Positions 8,798-16,386 are shown, numbered from the stretch's first letter. The stretch: 23,044 bases of DNA from CAYVFC01 sp964450715 (GCA_964450715.1 CAYVFC010000128.1:1-23044), one strand, 5' to 3'. Made by a program: numbers and translations. The notes: generated by a model not told the origin, from the letters alone.

Positions 8798-8935
8798 GAA
8801 GCCATTGCACAAATACGGACCGAGTATTTCGGAGCGCGGCGGCCCCAGCTGCAAGGAGCGACGACGAGGAGGAGCGACGCCGCAGATGGGGCCGCCCCGT
8901 CCGAACGACGACGGGAGTATTTATGCAATGGCTTC
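8798..8935. repeat. Multi-stem palindromic element, copy 1
   Basis: Outer arms 8798-8815 and 8918-8935 pair over 18 nt with one mismatch. An inner pair is GGCGGCCCCAGCTGC with GCAGATGGGGCCGCC (8882-8896), and smaller stems form CCGA...TCGG and CCCGTC...GACGGG. A diverged copy lies at 12660-12824. The right arm ends on the stop codon of the hydrolase gene (8935-8937, minus), so in that transcript the element directly follows the reading frame and may act as a 3' stabilising or terminating structure. Confidence 0.75.
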
Positions 8936-10233
8936 TACTGAATGTTGGTGCTCCACTCGGTAGCGGTGCCGGGCTCATCCAGCAGGTATGGCTTCCAGCG
9001 CTCGTCGCCTTCGAGAAATACCTTCTGGAAAGCCAGCGCGTAGGCCCCCGACGTCCCGCTACCCGCTGACGCGGGGTCGAACCAGTTGAAATGGGTTGCA
9101 CTACTGATGCCCAGCAACATCTTGGGAGTGGAGCTCGGAATGTCGCCATAGGCGCTGATCGACTGCGAGCACCGCGCGGTGGAATCAGAGGCGCCGCAGA
9201 GCAGCAGCGTGGGTACCTGCACGTTGTTGCCGTTGGGATTGTAGGCGGCCAGGCCCACCGAGGAGCGGAGGCTGGTGTCGTCTTTCGAGGCAATGACCGT
9301 GCCCGCGCCACCCAGGGAGTACCCCGAGGTGCCGAAGCGGTCGCTGAGCTTGCCCTCGAGCGGGCTGCTGCTGTCGTCGTTCTCGTCCCTCAACGCCTCG
9401 ATCGCATTCAGTAGCTTTTCGGCGCGTTCGCTCGGTGAGTCGCTGGAGCCTGTCGACGTGACCACGGTGACGATGCCCCACGAAGCGTAGAAGGGACCCC
9501 ACGGCCTCATCTCCGGGCCGGTGTTGTACAGCCCGCCACAGACGGCAACGCCGGCGAGCGGCGGCTCGGCGTCGGTGGGGTAGTAGACCCGTCCCACTCC
9601 CGATATGTCGTAGTATTCGGTATCGTACGGTCCGTCGTCGGAGGTTACACCGGTCGGGTCGGGCCCGTGGCACAGGCAGTCGCCGTCCGAGCAGCAGTCG
9701 CCCGTGCCGGCACCGACTCCACCGGTGCCGCCACTCGCTCCGGCTCCACCGGTGCCGCTCGTCCCGCCGGTACCTCCGTCGCCAGCGCTCCCGCCAGCCG
9801 CTCCCGCCCCGCCGGTCGGGGGTGTTCCGCCGGTACCTCCGTCGCCAGCGCTCCCGCCAGCCGCTCCCGCCCCGCCGGTCGGGGGTGTTCCGTCGGTGCC
9901 TCCGGTCTCGCCTCCACCGGTCGCGCCGATACCTCCGGCACCGCCGGTCCCGGCTCCCGCAGAACCGCCCGCTTCGCCCGAGCCGGCCAGCGGTGCGTCG
10001 GTACCCGCGGTACCCGCACCCGCGTAAGACGCGCCCGAGCCGGCCTCCAAACCTCCGGTACCGGCGTATCCGGCCGCGCCGGCATACGGATAGGCACCGC
10101 CGGTGCCGCCAGCTCCCGGTTCGGTGCTCGTTTCGCCACATGCCCCCCACAACAGAAGGCCACCGATGACGATGCACCCGTGGGCAACCGGACGCCTGCT
10201 TCTCGTGTTGTTCCGAATCCGTGAAATGGCCAT
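8935..10233 (-). CDS. PETase/cutinase-like alpha/beta-hydrolase lipoprotein with Gly/Thr linker
   Basis: This 432-aa exported protein has an N-terminal membrane stretch ending in LWGAC, with probable lipidated C32, and a linker of Gly/Ala/Thr-rich repeats to about residue 178. A short cysteine cluster follows (DCCSDGDCLC, 179-188), then the hydrolase domain. Triad candidates are S306 (GYSLGG), D350 (CGASDST) and H381 (ATHFNWF). WGIVTV, RFGTSGYSLGG and VPTLLLCGASD follow the polyester hydrolase/cutinase pattern more closely than the first hydrolase does. Start 10233 is supported by AGGAGG with 8-nt spacing. Its architecture (lipobox, flexible linker, catalytic domain) parallels 1926-3230, implying surface-tethered esterases of related use. 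CTGTGCAAA occurs upstream of both genes (10337-10345 and 3370-3378), which may or may not be meaningful. Confidence 0.88.
   Translation of the reverse strand: MAISRIRNNTRSRRPVAHGCIVIGGLLLWGACGETSTEPGAGGTGGAYPYAGAAGYAGTGGLEAGSGASYAGAGTAGTDAPLAGSGEAGGSAGAGTGGAGGIGATGGGETGGTDGTPPTGGAGAAGGSAGDGGTGGTPPTGGAGAAGGSAGDGGTGGTSGTGGAGASGGTGGVGAGTGDCCSDGDCLCHGPDPTGVTSDDGPYDTEYYDISGVGRVYYPTDAEPPLAGVAVCGGLYNTGPEMRPWGPFYASWGIVTVVTSTGSSDSPSERAEKLLNAIEALRDENDDSSSPLEGKLSDRFGTSGYSLGGAGTVIASKDDTSLRSSVGLAAYNPNGNNVQVPTLLLCGASDSTARCSQSISAYGDIPSSTPKMLLGISSATHFNWFDPASAGSGTSGAYALAFQKVFLEGDERWKPYLLDEPGTATEWSTNIQ
9764..9889. repeat. Two exact 63-bp tandem repeats in the hydrolase linker
   Basis: Units 9764-9826 and 9827-9889 read as identical and encode a 21-residue Gly/Ala/Thr/Pro block twice. 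The period is a multiple of three, keeping frame. Such exactness suggests a recent duplication that lengthened the surface tether. Confidence 0.85.
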
Positions 10234-10247
10234 CTTTCCTACCTCCT

Positions 10248-10590
10248 GTTCATCTATTTTCGTGCGGCGGTCTCACGCTTCCCGGCGGCTTGGCGCACGA
10301 GGGAAGGAACCGTAAATCTCCACTCAGCCCTACATACTGTGCAAATTACGTTCGTTCACTGTTCGCACAGGCCAAACGTCCGTCACGGAATGACAATTGG
10401 CTACCTTTCCCGACATGGAGCGCGGGCCGCAGGCCGGCGAGACGATGCGACGCGAAGGCGGGTCATCGTCCGGACTCGTGCCGCGCTCGGATTACTGCGG
10501 CGGTGTTCGCCAGCTCTACGTGGGCCATATCGACGGCACAACCGGAGACACCTGCGTCTCGGCGTTCCGGCTCGACGATTCCGTTACAGG
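10248..10590. other. Intergenic region upstream of second hydrolase
   Basis: No supported gene. The open plus-strand frame here has no ribosome site, no recognisable domain and continues through a repeat element. The region must contain the hydrolase promoter on the minus strand, but I cannot point to a convincing -35/-10 pair. Confidence 0.4.
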
Positions 10591-10791
10591 GCTAAGGAGG
10601 CACCGCAAAATAGACGATCCGGTTGCGGCCGCGTGGGCGGGCGCCCTGGCGGCTTTCGTCCTCGGAAAAATCCTCGAAATAGCGCTCTCGACCGCAGGGA
10701 GAGATCTCTGCGGTTTTTCCTCCGGGCGCGCTCGCGATTGCGCTCCGCCGACGCGCCCGGTCTCGTATCGTTTGTTGCGGTGCCTCCTAAG
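10591..10791. repeat. About 200-bp element with terminal inverted repeats (MITE-like)
   Basis: The left end 10591-10617 and right end 10766-10791 are imperfect inverted repeats containing CTAAGGAGGCACCGC and its complement. The interior has further self-complementarity: ACCGCAG...CTGCGGT around the AGATCT centre and GGAAAAA...TTTTTCC. The left 50 bp are also found, inverted, at window positions 1-50 (48/50 identical). TAAGGAGGCACCGC recurs at 12290-12303. There is no coding capacity, so a non-autonomous mobile or palindromic element fits best. Confidence 0.65.
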
Positions 10792-10799
10792 CTCGCCTT

Positions 10800-10972
10800 C
10801 CTGGGGGCCTTTCGGTGAGATCGCGGCCGAGACGCGCGACGGCGAGATCGTGATCATGCCGGACAACGGCTCGGGGCCGACGCGTTACCTCGACGACCTC
10901 GCCGCCCCGGCCCGCAACCCCGAGTTTGCTCCGGCCGCCTTCGCCCCTCGGCAAGACGCGGGTTGCGACTGA
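10800..10972 (+). pseudogene. Possible 3' remnant of a plus-strand gene
   Basis: Directly after the inverted-repeat element, a plus-strand frame reads FGEIAAETRDGEIVIMPDNG and continues to a stop at 10970-10972, with GC-rich, coding-like codon choice. It has no start of its own; upstream the frame runs into the repeat. It may be the tail of a gene interrupted by the element. No family recognised, and chance open frame in GC-rich DNA is a real alternative. Confidence 0.25.
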
Positions 10973-11035
10973 GATCGGTTCCCTCTTCCCTCTTCGTTGA
11001 AGCCGTCGGCGAAACACCTGCGGATCGCCGAGCCG

Positions 11036-11794
11036 TCAAGGCCCGGGCGTTGACTGTTGCGGCGCTCCCAGTCGTGCCAGGTGTTCGCACGCCGTCGTGA
11101 AGTTCATATTGCATGCTTTTTGGTAAAGCCTCCGTGCCTCCGTTCGGTTCTGCGTTAGGGCTTCGCCGGTCTCATACATGTATCCCAGGACATGACAGGA
11201 TACGCTGTCACCGGCGTCACATCCCTTGCGGGATAGGCGCGCGGCCTCTGGCTCGTCCCGAGGCAATTCTGCACTGGTCAGGTACAAGAACCCCAGAGCA
11301 CCGCACGCACGGGCGTGGCCCGCGTCACACGCAATTCCGAACAACTCCGCTGCCTTCGCGTCGTTCTGATGCGTTCCCTTGCCCGTCATTAACATGACCG
11401 CCAGGTTGTTACAGCCCAGCGCATCACCATCACCGCAAGCATGTTCGAAGAGTTCCACGGCTCGTTCATGGTCCTGCGCAACACCCTCCCCGGTCTTGTA
11501 GGCAATCCCCAATCCGCTGCAGCCCCCGGCATGGCCTCCTTTGCAGGCCCGTCTATGCAGCCGAGCGCCTTTTTCTAGGTCACGCTCGACGCCAATCCCG
11601 TCGACGTACATGAGCGCGAGGCGATGGCAAGCGCCGAAGTCGGCTCCGTCGCACTTGACGCGAAGAATCCGCGCCTCTAACGCGTGCCGAACGTGGTCGC
11701 AACCACCGTTCAGCACGAGTATTATGAGCAATAGCTTCCACGTAGCAGCCGGGTGGATTAATCGCCGATGGCAACTCTGGAGCAGCAAGCGCAT
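11036..11794 (-). CDS. Cys-rich Sel1-repeat lipoprotein
   Basis: The 252-aa product has a signal ending LVLNGGC, with C32 as likely lipidated cysteine. It then has about five to six Sel1-like repeats of roughly 36 residues, each with the A-C-x-x-G-x-x-x-x-C pattern (ACKGGHAGGC, ACGDGDALGC, ACDAGHARAC, GCDAGDSVSC, ACNMNFTTAC). Paired cysteines in each repeat match the Helicobacter cysteine-rich protein type, with one disulfide per alpha-hairpin. Such proteins act as protein-binding scaffolds in the periplasm or on the surface. The chosen ATG at 11794 has no good ribosome site, and only 10 nt separate it from a transposon-end-like repeat (11805-11899), so the native promoter or start may have been displaced. 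The longer frame to 11992 runs through that repeat and is not believable. Confidence 0.8.
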   Translation of the reverse strand: MRLLLQSCHRRLIHPAATWKLLLIILVLNGGCDHVRHALEARILRVKCDGADFGACHRLALMYVDGIGVERDLEKGARLHRRACKGGHAGGCSGLGIAYKTGEGVAQDHERAVELFEHACGDGDALGCNNLAVMLMTGKGTHQNDAKAAELFGIACDAGHARACGALGFLYLTSAELPRDEPEAARLSRKGCDAGDSVSCHVLGYMYETGEALTQNRTEARRLYQKACNMNFTTACEHLARLGAPQQSTPGP

Positions 11795-11804
11795 TGTTAC
11801 CCAG

Positions 11805-11899
11805 GAAACGGGGACGGGGCTAAGTTTTAAGTTATTGCCCACATCTCCTTCCTGCTGGCGTTGGTAAAAGAATGTATAACATAGCCCCGTCTCCTTACC
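11805..11899. repeat. Transposon-end-like repeat, copy B
   Basis: Same orientation as copy A at 8411-8505, with 87 of 95 identical bases and the first 56 identical. It lacks the long GTGAAAC array of copy A. It lies immediately upstream of the Sel1 gene, as copy A lies immediately downstream of the arylsulfotransferase-like gene. Confidence 0.7.
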
Positions 11900-12659
11900 G
11901 TGCCCGGGGCGGTCACCGTGTCCAGGCCGCCTCCGTTTCTCGGCACCCTCATCACCGCGTTGTCCGTCTGGTCCCATGTGCCCTATTTCCAATACGCATG
12001 CGTAGTATGCCCCTTCGGGCGGGCAGCGCCAGGCGGTCTTGCCACCGTCCGCTGTCGTCTGACCCCCGAGGGGTTACGTTTACAAGAAAGGATTGGGCAA
12101 TTTTCGCCCGGGTAACTATTGCCTGTTTGGCGCCATTCTTGAACCACCACCGCCTCAAGGCCGTGTATTGACGCGCAATCGCCGCCTTAAGGCGGCTTAT
12201 GCGCGCCCAATTAGAAGACGTCTCTCGGTCGACCGTTTTCTGTGTTTCGCAAGGCTTTTGCATTGTTAATCCGGCCCTTCGGGCCTCCGTAAGGAGGCAC
12301 CGCCCAAGTTCGCCCATCCCCGAGCGGTACCGTAAAACAGCGCAAACCTGATTTGGTCTTCGATCTCTTCATAACTCGGCGCGCGTTTTCCGATTAGAGG
12401 AGCGTCCGACTCGGCACGCGGCTTGCTTCTGTTTTAGAACAAAAAGATATATCGATAATATTCGGTTCATATTGGAAACCAATAACACCTTAACAATAGC
12501 GGCCACGGCATCTATCTACCTATCTTCGTTAACTTTCCTTTGCCGGCAAACGAAGTTTTCGTTAACTCTTAACAAACCAACCTTCGCGCGAAAAGTCGGA
12601 CACGTTTCTGTTATCAAACCATCCCGCACTTCCGTTTGACAATGACATCTCATCCACCG
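11900..12659. other. Gene-free region with palindromes and an AT-rich stretch
   Basis: No supported gene in 760 bp. It contains a perfect 16-bp palindrome GCCGCCTTAAGGCGGC at 12181-12196, flanked by GCGC/GCGC arms, and the hairpin GGCCCTTCGGGCC near 12273-12285. From about 12420 to 12640 an AT-rich stretch holds two TTCGTTAACT motifs near 12526 and 12558. A TTGACA box at 12636-12641 could be the -35 of a promoter for the regulator at 12841, but the only -10-like hexamer (TAGAAG) is at 19-nt spacing inside the palindromic element. Confidence 0.5.
12284..12303. repeat. Short copy of the TAAGGAGGCACCGC repeat motif
   Basis: CCTCCGTAAGGAGG (12284-12297) is an imperfect dyad that continues as CACCGC. 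The 14-mer TAAGGAGGCACCGC is identical to 10593-10606 and, with one mismatch in reverse complement, occurs at 37-50. It is probably an end fragment of the 200-bp inverted-repeat family. Confidence 0.5.
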
Positions 12660-12824
12660 CTAGAAGTGGTTTCAAAACCGCGCACCGATTATTTCGTAGC
12701 GCGGCAGCCCCTAATGCAAAACGCGACTACGAGGAGTAGCGGCGCTATTTTGAAAAGAAGCAACGCCGCATGCGGGGCCGCCCCGTCCGAAAGACGACGG
12801 GGGGAGTTTTGCACCCACTTCTAG
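12660..12824. repeat. Multi-stem palindromic element, copy 2
   Basis: Outer arms 12660-12678 and 12806-12824 (CTAGAAGTGG...CCACTTCTAG ends) pair over 19 nt with two mismatches. The interior shares with copy 1 (8798-8935) the TATTTCGGAGCGCGGC-like left part and GGGGCCGCCCCGTCCGAA plus GACGACGGGG on the right. The middle is longer and diverged. It fills the space just before the regulator gene at 12841 and would be part of its leader RNA if transcription starts upstream. Confidence 0.75.
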
Positions 12825-12840
12825 GCCTTCGGGGGGTCCT

Positions 12841-13536
12841 ATGGCTCTTGCAACGATATATAGTGCGTTGATTGTCGACAGCGACGACGTCTATACGTCG
12901 CTATTGGCAAGAGAAGTCAAACCTTTCGTTTCCGGTGATATCCATATCGCGCGCGTTATAGACGACGCGATGATTCTGCTACACAAAAAAGTCGACCTGA
13001 TACTCACCGAAGTCATCATCGGCTGCCAGTCCTGCTTTCCGTTGCTCCGAGCGGCCCGTGATAAAAACGCAGCGGTTCCGATTCTCACCATGAGCGGCCG
13101 GGCGACCCGCCCCCAAATATTCCGTCTGCGCGACTATGGCGTTTGTGCCTATCTAGACAAGCCGATCGACCTTTCGCTTCTGCGCCAATGGTTAGAAGCG
13201 CTATCGGACGGCCGCGAATTACCCCGCCCCACTCCTTTCTATCTCGGAAACGGTATTAGGGCACTGGAGCAGCACGTCGACACCACCCTGGTCGAGTACC
13301 GCCGCAAGTTCGCCTTTACCCGTGCCGAGGTAGAGGTACTCCGTTACGCCCTCTGCGGGATGAATCGCGCCGACATTTCTCGCGAGCGCCGCACCTCTCA
13401 AAACACGGTCAAGACGCAGATTCGAAACCTACTCAATAAATCCGGGCTCGATTCGATGCACAGTCTGCTGCTTCGTGTCCGTGCCGATGTTCAACGAGCC
13501 GATACCATCGGCTCCAACTCCACGAGCGGTCTTTGA
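12841..13536 (+). CDS. Orphan response-regulator-like protein, degenerate receiver plus LuxR-type HTH
   Basis: A 231-aa regulator. Residues 6-125 form a receiver fold: acidic pocket D13/D15/D16 (ALIVDSDD), S85 (TMSGR) and K107 (YLDKP). The position of the phospho-accepting Asp is E57 (DLILTEVII), so normal phosphorylation is unlikely, and Glu often mimics the phosphorylated state. Residues about 160-220 are a LuxR/NarL-type helix-turn-helix (FTRAEVEVL, ISRERRTSQNTVKTQIRNLL). There is no histidine kinase nearby. A G-rich site (GGGGGG at 12831-12836 region) precedes the ATG. The FAAL gene starts 2 nt after its stop, so they form a tightly coupled operon. It is a natural candidate for the protein that binds the TCACCC-N5-GGGTGA dyads downstream (inference). 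Confidence 0.85.
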   Translation: MALATIYSALIVDSDDVYTSLLAREVKPFVSGDIHIARVIDDAMILLHKKVDLILTEVIIGCQSCFPLLRAARDKNAAVPILTMSGRATRPQIFRLRDYGVCAYLDKPIDLSLLRQWLEALSDGRELPRPTPFYLGNGIRALEQHVDTTLVEYRRKFAFTRAEVEVLRYALCGMNRADISRERRTSQNTVKTQIRNLLNKSGLDSMHSLLLRVRADVQRADTIGSNSTSGL

Positions 13537-13538
13537 GC

Positions 13539-15254
13539 ATGAAAACGCTTCAACAAGCGATCATCAATGGACGGGGAATCGAAACCCGAGGCTTTACTTT
13601 CTACGATGGCCGATCGCGATACGAACGGCTGTCACACGACGACCTCGCTCGAGAAGCGCTCCGCCGCGGTCGCTACTTGCGATCGCTGGGGCTAGAGAAA
13701 GGAGACCGAATCGCCCTGGTGCTTCCAGACAACAAGGATTTCGTTCTCTCGTTTCTGGGTGCCATCTCTCACGGTATCGTGCCCGTTCCGCTCTATCCTC
13801 CCATGCCGAGCGGTCGTTTCGAAAGATACCTGGAGCGAACTACGGCAATTCTCAATTCCTGCCGGCCGCGCCGAATCCTGATCCCGGAGCTGCTATCGCC
13901 GTTGGTCGATCCGCTGTCGGGCGGGACCAACGGTCTGGAAGGTATCGTGTACTCGGAGTCCTTTTATCGTCGTCCGCTGCACGCCGATGTGCCGGCGAGT
14001 GAGCCCGAGTTGCTCACTCCTACCGACCCCTGCTTCATTCAATACACCTCCGGAACGACTTCCCGTCCCAAAGGAGTCGTACTCTCCCATGCGAATGTAA
14101 TGTCCAATGCCCTCGGACTGATCGAGGCGGTCGACCCCCAAGCGACCTACGACAGCGCGCTGTCGTGGCTGCCGCTATACCATGACATGGGCCTTATGCT
14201 GGTCATGGCGCCGATCGTTTTTCATTACAACGCCGTCTTTATACCCCCGCTTAGTTTTGTCACTCGACCCGCCTGTTGGATGCAGGCCGTACACGACTTT
14301 CGCGCCACCGTAACCGCCAGTCCCAATTTTGGCCTGGCCTTAGCCGCCAAGTACGCGAAGCGCGTTGAACAACTCGATCTGAGCTGCCTTCGAGCCGTTG
14401 TCTGCGGTGCTGAACCGATACAAATCGAGACCGCACGCCGGTTTACGAACGCCTTTCGGCCCGCTCGAATGGCTCCAGAGGTTATCGTTCCCGCGTACGG
14501 ACTGGCGGAATCGACTTTGTGTGTCACCATCCATGCCCGCGGCGCTCCGATGCGTTCGGTATACGTTGACCGCGATGAGTACCATCGCGCTCGACGCGTC
14601 AAGCGTCGCCTCGGCCCCCGGGGCGACCATCGGTTTCTCGAAATCGTTTCCTGCGGTCGCCCATTGAGAGGGCATGAAGTCGCCATAATGACATCGGAAA
14701 GTACGCTCGCTTCTCCGGGCGAGATCGGCGAAATCGTCTGCCGGGGACCCAGCGTTACCAGCGGCTATTTCGAGTGCGACGACGACGCGTCCGAGCTTTT
14801 TCGCAATGGATGGATGACCACCGGAGATCTCGGCTTTATTCTCGACGGTGATCTCTTCGTGTCCGGCCGGAAGAAAGATCTGATCATCGTCGCCGGTCGC
14901 AACTACCACCCCCATTGCCTGGAATGGTCCGTGGCCGGACTACCGTCGATTCGTTCCGGGTGCGTCGCCGCCTTCTCAATACCCGGCCCGGACGGCGAGC
15001 GCGTGGTCGTCGTCGCCGAATGTAAAGCTCAAGACGACTTAGCTAACCTAGCGAGCGAGGTCACGACGCGAGTAGCTTCCGATCTCGGAATCACCGCCCA
15101 CCAGGTCGTCTTCGTTAACAAAGGCGCTTTACCGAAAACCACCAGTGGCAAGCTGCAGAGAGCCAAGGCGCGTTCGGCGTACCTGGCGGGTACTCTCGAC
15201 TTCGTCGAAGGCTCTTATCAATCGCGAACGCTTTCTGTTCAAGACCGCTTTTAA
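13539..15254 (+). CDS. Fatty acyl-AMP ligase (FAAL)
   Basis: 571 aa from the ATG at 13539; an overlapping TTG at 13533 is possible. It adenylates a fatty acid and, in this family, transfers the acyl group to the phosphopantetheine of an acyl carrier protein instead of CoA. Motifs are YTSGTTSRPKGV (169-180, ATP loop), LPLYHDMGL (211-219), AYGLAEST (319-326), TGDLGF (429-434 region), GRKKDLIIVAGRNYHP (443-458, hinge) and LPKTTSGKLQ with catalytic-type K538. LPLYHDMG and the GRNYHP hinge are typical of FAALs rather than acyl-CoA ligases. Length is usual for a stand-alone FAAL. The acyl carrier protein partner is probably the one encoded convergently at 15801-16097. It is translationally coupled to the regulator at 12841. 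Confidence 0.92.
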   Translation: MKTLQQAIINGRGIETRGFTFYDGRSRYERLSHDDLAREALRRGRYLRSLGLEKGDRIALVLPDNKDFVLSFLGAISHGIVPVPLYPPMPSGRFERYLERTTAILNSCRPRRILIPELLSPLVDPLSGGTNGLEGIVYSESFYRRPLHADVPASEPELLTPTDPCFIQYTSGTTSRPKGVVLSHANVMSNALGLIEAVDPQATYDSALSWLPLYHDMGLMLVMAPIVFHYNAVFIPPLSFVTRPACWMQAVHDFRATVTASPNFGLALAAKYAKRVEQLDLSCLRAVVCGAEPIQIETARRFTNAFRPARMAPEVIVPAYGLAESTLCVTIHARGAPMRSVYVDRDEYHRARRVKRRLGPRGDHRFLEIVSCGRPLRGHEVAIMTSESTLASPGEIGEIVCRGPSVTSGYFECDDDASELFRNGWMTTGDLGFILDGDLFVSGRKKDLIIVAGRNYHPHCLEWSVAGLPSIRSGCVAAFSIPGPDGERVVVVAECKAQDDLANLASEVTTRVASDLGITAHQVVFVNKGALPKTTSGKLQRAKARSAYLAGTLDFVEGSYQSRTLSVQDRF

Positions 15255-15324
15255 GCCTCTGCCCAATTTTCACTCGGAGCGTTTCCACAATCCGAACAAG
15301 CACAACCTCATAAGTAGGATCTTA

Positions 15325-15765
15325 AGAAAAAGGGCACCGAAACTTCAACAGTGATAACGGCATCTTCGTCAACTATAAACCCAACTTTGAAAAACTCGAT
15401 TCCCCGGGCTTTCCGGAGTTGATGCGTATTCTTTTCGAGAAGATGATGACCGAGATGTCCCTTGTACGAGCAAGGCCAACATCGCGAAAGGTCTTTTCTG
15501 GGCATCACTATACGTTGCGTTCCTCAAGCGTTTCTTCGCCCATGCTTGCCAGCACGTTTATCCGGTCCGAGATAGCTCTACTCGGCGCGTCGCTATGTGC
15601 GGCCACTCTTTTCTTGGTTCCTTCTTTCGCTCGACGCAAAGAAGATTTCGCGGTCTACGCGATGCTCTTGCCGACGCGTTTCTCTTCCCCCTTATTAATG
15701 CTGCTCGGTCTAACCCGAACCGCGAACGAAAAAGGGACGGCTTGCTTTCAGCCTTCTGCCAGTAA
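15325..15765 (+). pseudogene. Possible frameshifted remnant between FAAL and ACP
   Basis: The 546 bp between the two genes hold no intact gene but look coding in pieces. One plus-strand frame from about 15325 reads NFNSDNGIFVNYKPNFEKLD and then FPELMRILFEKMMTEMS. A second frame, open from 15391 to the stop at 15763-15765, reads ANIAKGLFWASLYVAFLKRF and onward. A single frameshift near 15455-15475 would join them. Neither part has a credible start or a family I recognise, so this may be a decayed gene of the acyl pathway or simply non-coding DNA. Confidence 0.3.
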
Positions 15766-15800
15766 ACGGGGCCGTATAAAGCGATCACCTATGACTGGTT

Positions 15801-16097
15801 TCATATTGCCGTTCTGTTCAGCAACGAACCACACTTTTCCACCAAGGCGGCGATCCGAAACCCCTTTTCTCCCAACAGCGTCTGTTCGTCGATCCACGTT
15901 TGCATGGGAAACTCCGACAAATAAAAGATCTCTTCCAACGCCAGTGTAAGGTCGACGAACATCAGGGAAGTGACGCCCAGATCGTTGATCAGAGAGCTCT
16001 GGTATTCAATGCTAGGGATTTGTCTTCCCTCTTCCGCAATCGCCCGCTCGACTACAGACTTGACCTTCTCGAATAGCTGCGTTTGGTCCATTTCCAT
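15801..16097 (-). CDS. Free-standing acyl carrier protein
   Basis: 98 aa starting at the ATG 16097, chosen because AGAGGAG lies a few bases upstream; the longer frame to 16418 runs through the putative operators and has no ribosome site. The fold is a four-helix ACP, with the phosphopantetheine serine S44 in LGVTSLMFVDL. The usual Asp of the DSL motif is Thr here (TSL). Helix II (LMFVDLTLALEEIF) is well preserved. It most likely carries the acyl chain activated by the FAAL 546 bp away, which converges on it. A TCACCC-N5-GGGTGA dyad lies about 170 bp upstream of its start, suggesting co-regulation with the divergent exported genes. No phosphopantetheinyl transferase is in the window. Confidence 0.85.
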   Translation of the reverse strand: MEMDQTQLFEKVKSVVERAIAEEGRQIPSIEYQSSLINDLGVTSLMFVDLTLALEEIFYLSEFPMQTWIDEQTLLGEKGFRIAALVEKCGSLLNRTAI

Positions 16098-16266
16098 CGC
16101 TCCTCTCGATCTGTTTTGATCGGGTTTATCCTCTTTCGTTCTCCCGGTATTAGCCGATCTTCCATCTGATACGAACCGCACGGGTACCGCTTCATAGCGC
16201 GAATATACGGCCGCTCTAGCGAATCGGCCGCAATATTCTCTTAAAGTCGGTAAGAAAAGCGGCTCT

Positions 16267-16285
16267 ATCACCCGTACGGGGTGAT
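16267..16285. promoter_or_regulatory. Putative operator dyad 1, TCACCC-N5-GGGTGA
   Basis: Perfect 19-bp dyad: ATCACCC, spacer GTACG (16274-16278), GGGTGAT. It is the ACP-proximal site of the divergent region between 16097 and 16577. The same 17-bp core occurs at four other intergenic places in this block. Confidence 0.65.
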
Positions 16286-16369
16286 CTGAAGCGAGGCTAT
16301 TTGGAGGTTTGGCGGTAACACGCGCCGACGGTGCAACGCTAGTCCAAAGACGAGAGGAAAACGCTGCGC

Positions 16370-16386
16370 TCACCCGCGCCGGGTGA
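16370..16386. promoter_or_regulatory. Putative operator dyad 2, TCACCC-N5-GGGTGA
   Basis: TCACCC (16370-16375), spacer GCGCC, GGGTGA (16381-16386). About 20 bp downstream is a weak -10-like TACTTT (16406-16411), so the dyad would sit over the -35 region of a promoter for the secreted-protein gene at 16577. Confidence 0.6.

Noticed and set aside
8433..9311. Minus-strand 292-aa open frame overlapping the end of the second hydrolase
   Set aside because: It is out of frame with the clear hydrolase, Arg/Pro/Ser-rich, and ends inside the transposon-end repeat.
10397..10972. 191-aa plus-strand ORF as an intact gene
   Set aside because: It runs through the 200-bp inverted-repeat element, has no ribosome site and no domain; only its tail looks coding.
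11795..11992. N-terminal extension of the Sel1 protein
   Set aside because: The extra residues are translated from the dispersed repeat copy B, so they are not part of the ancestral protein.
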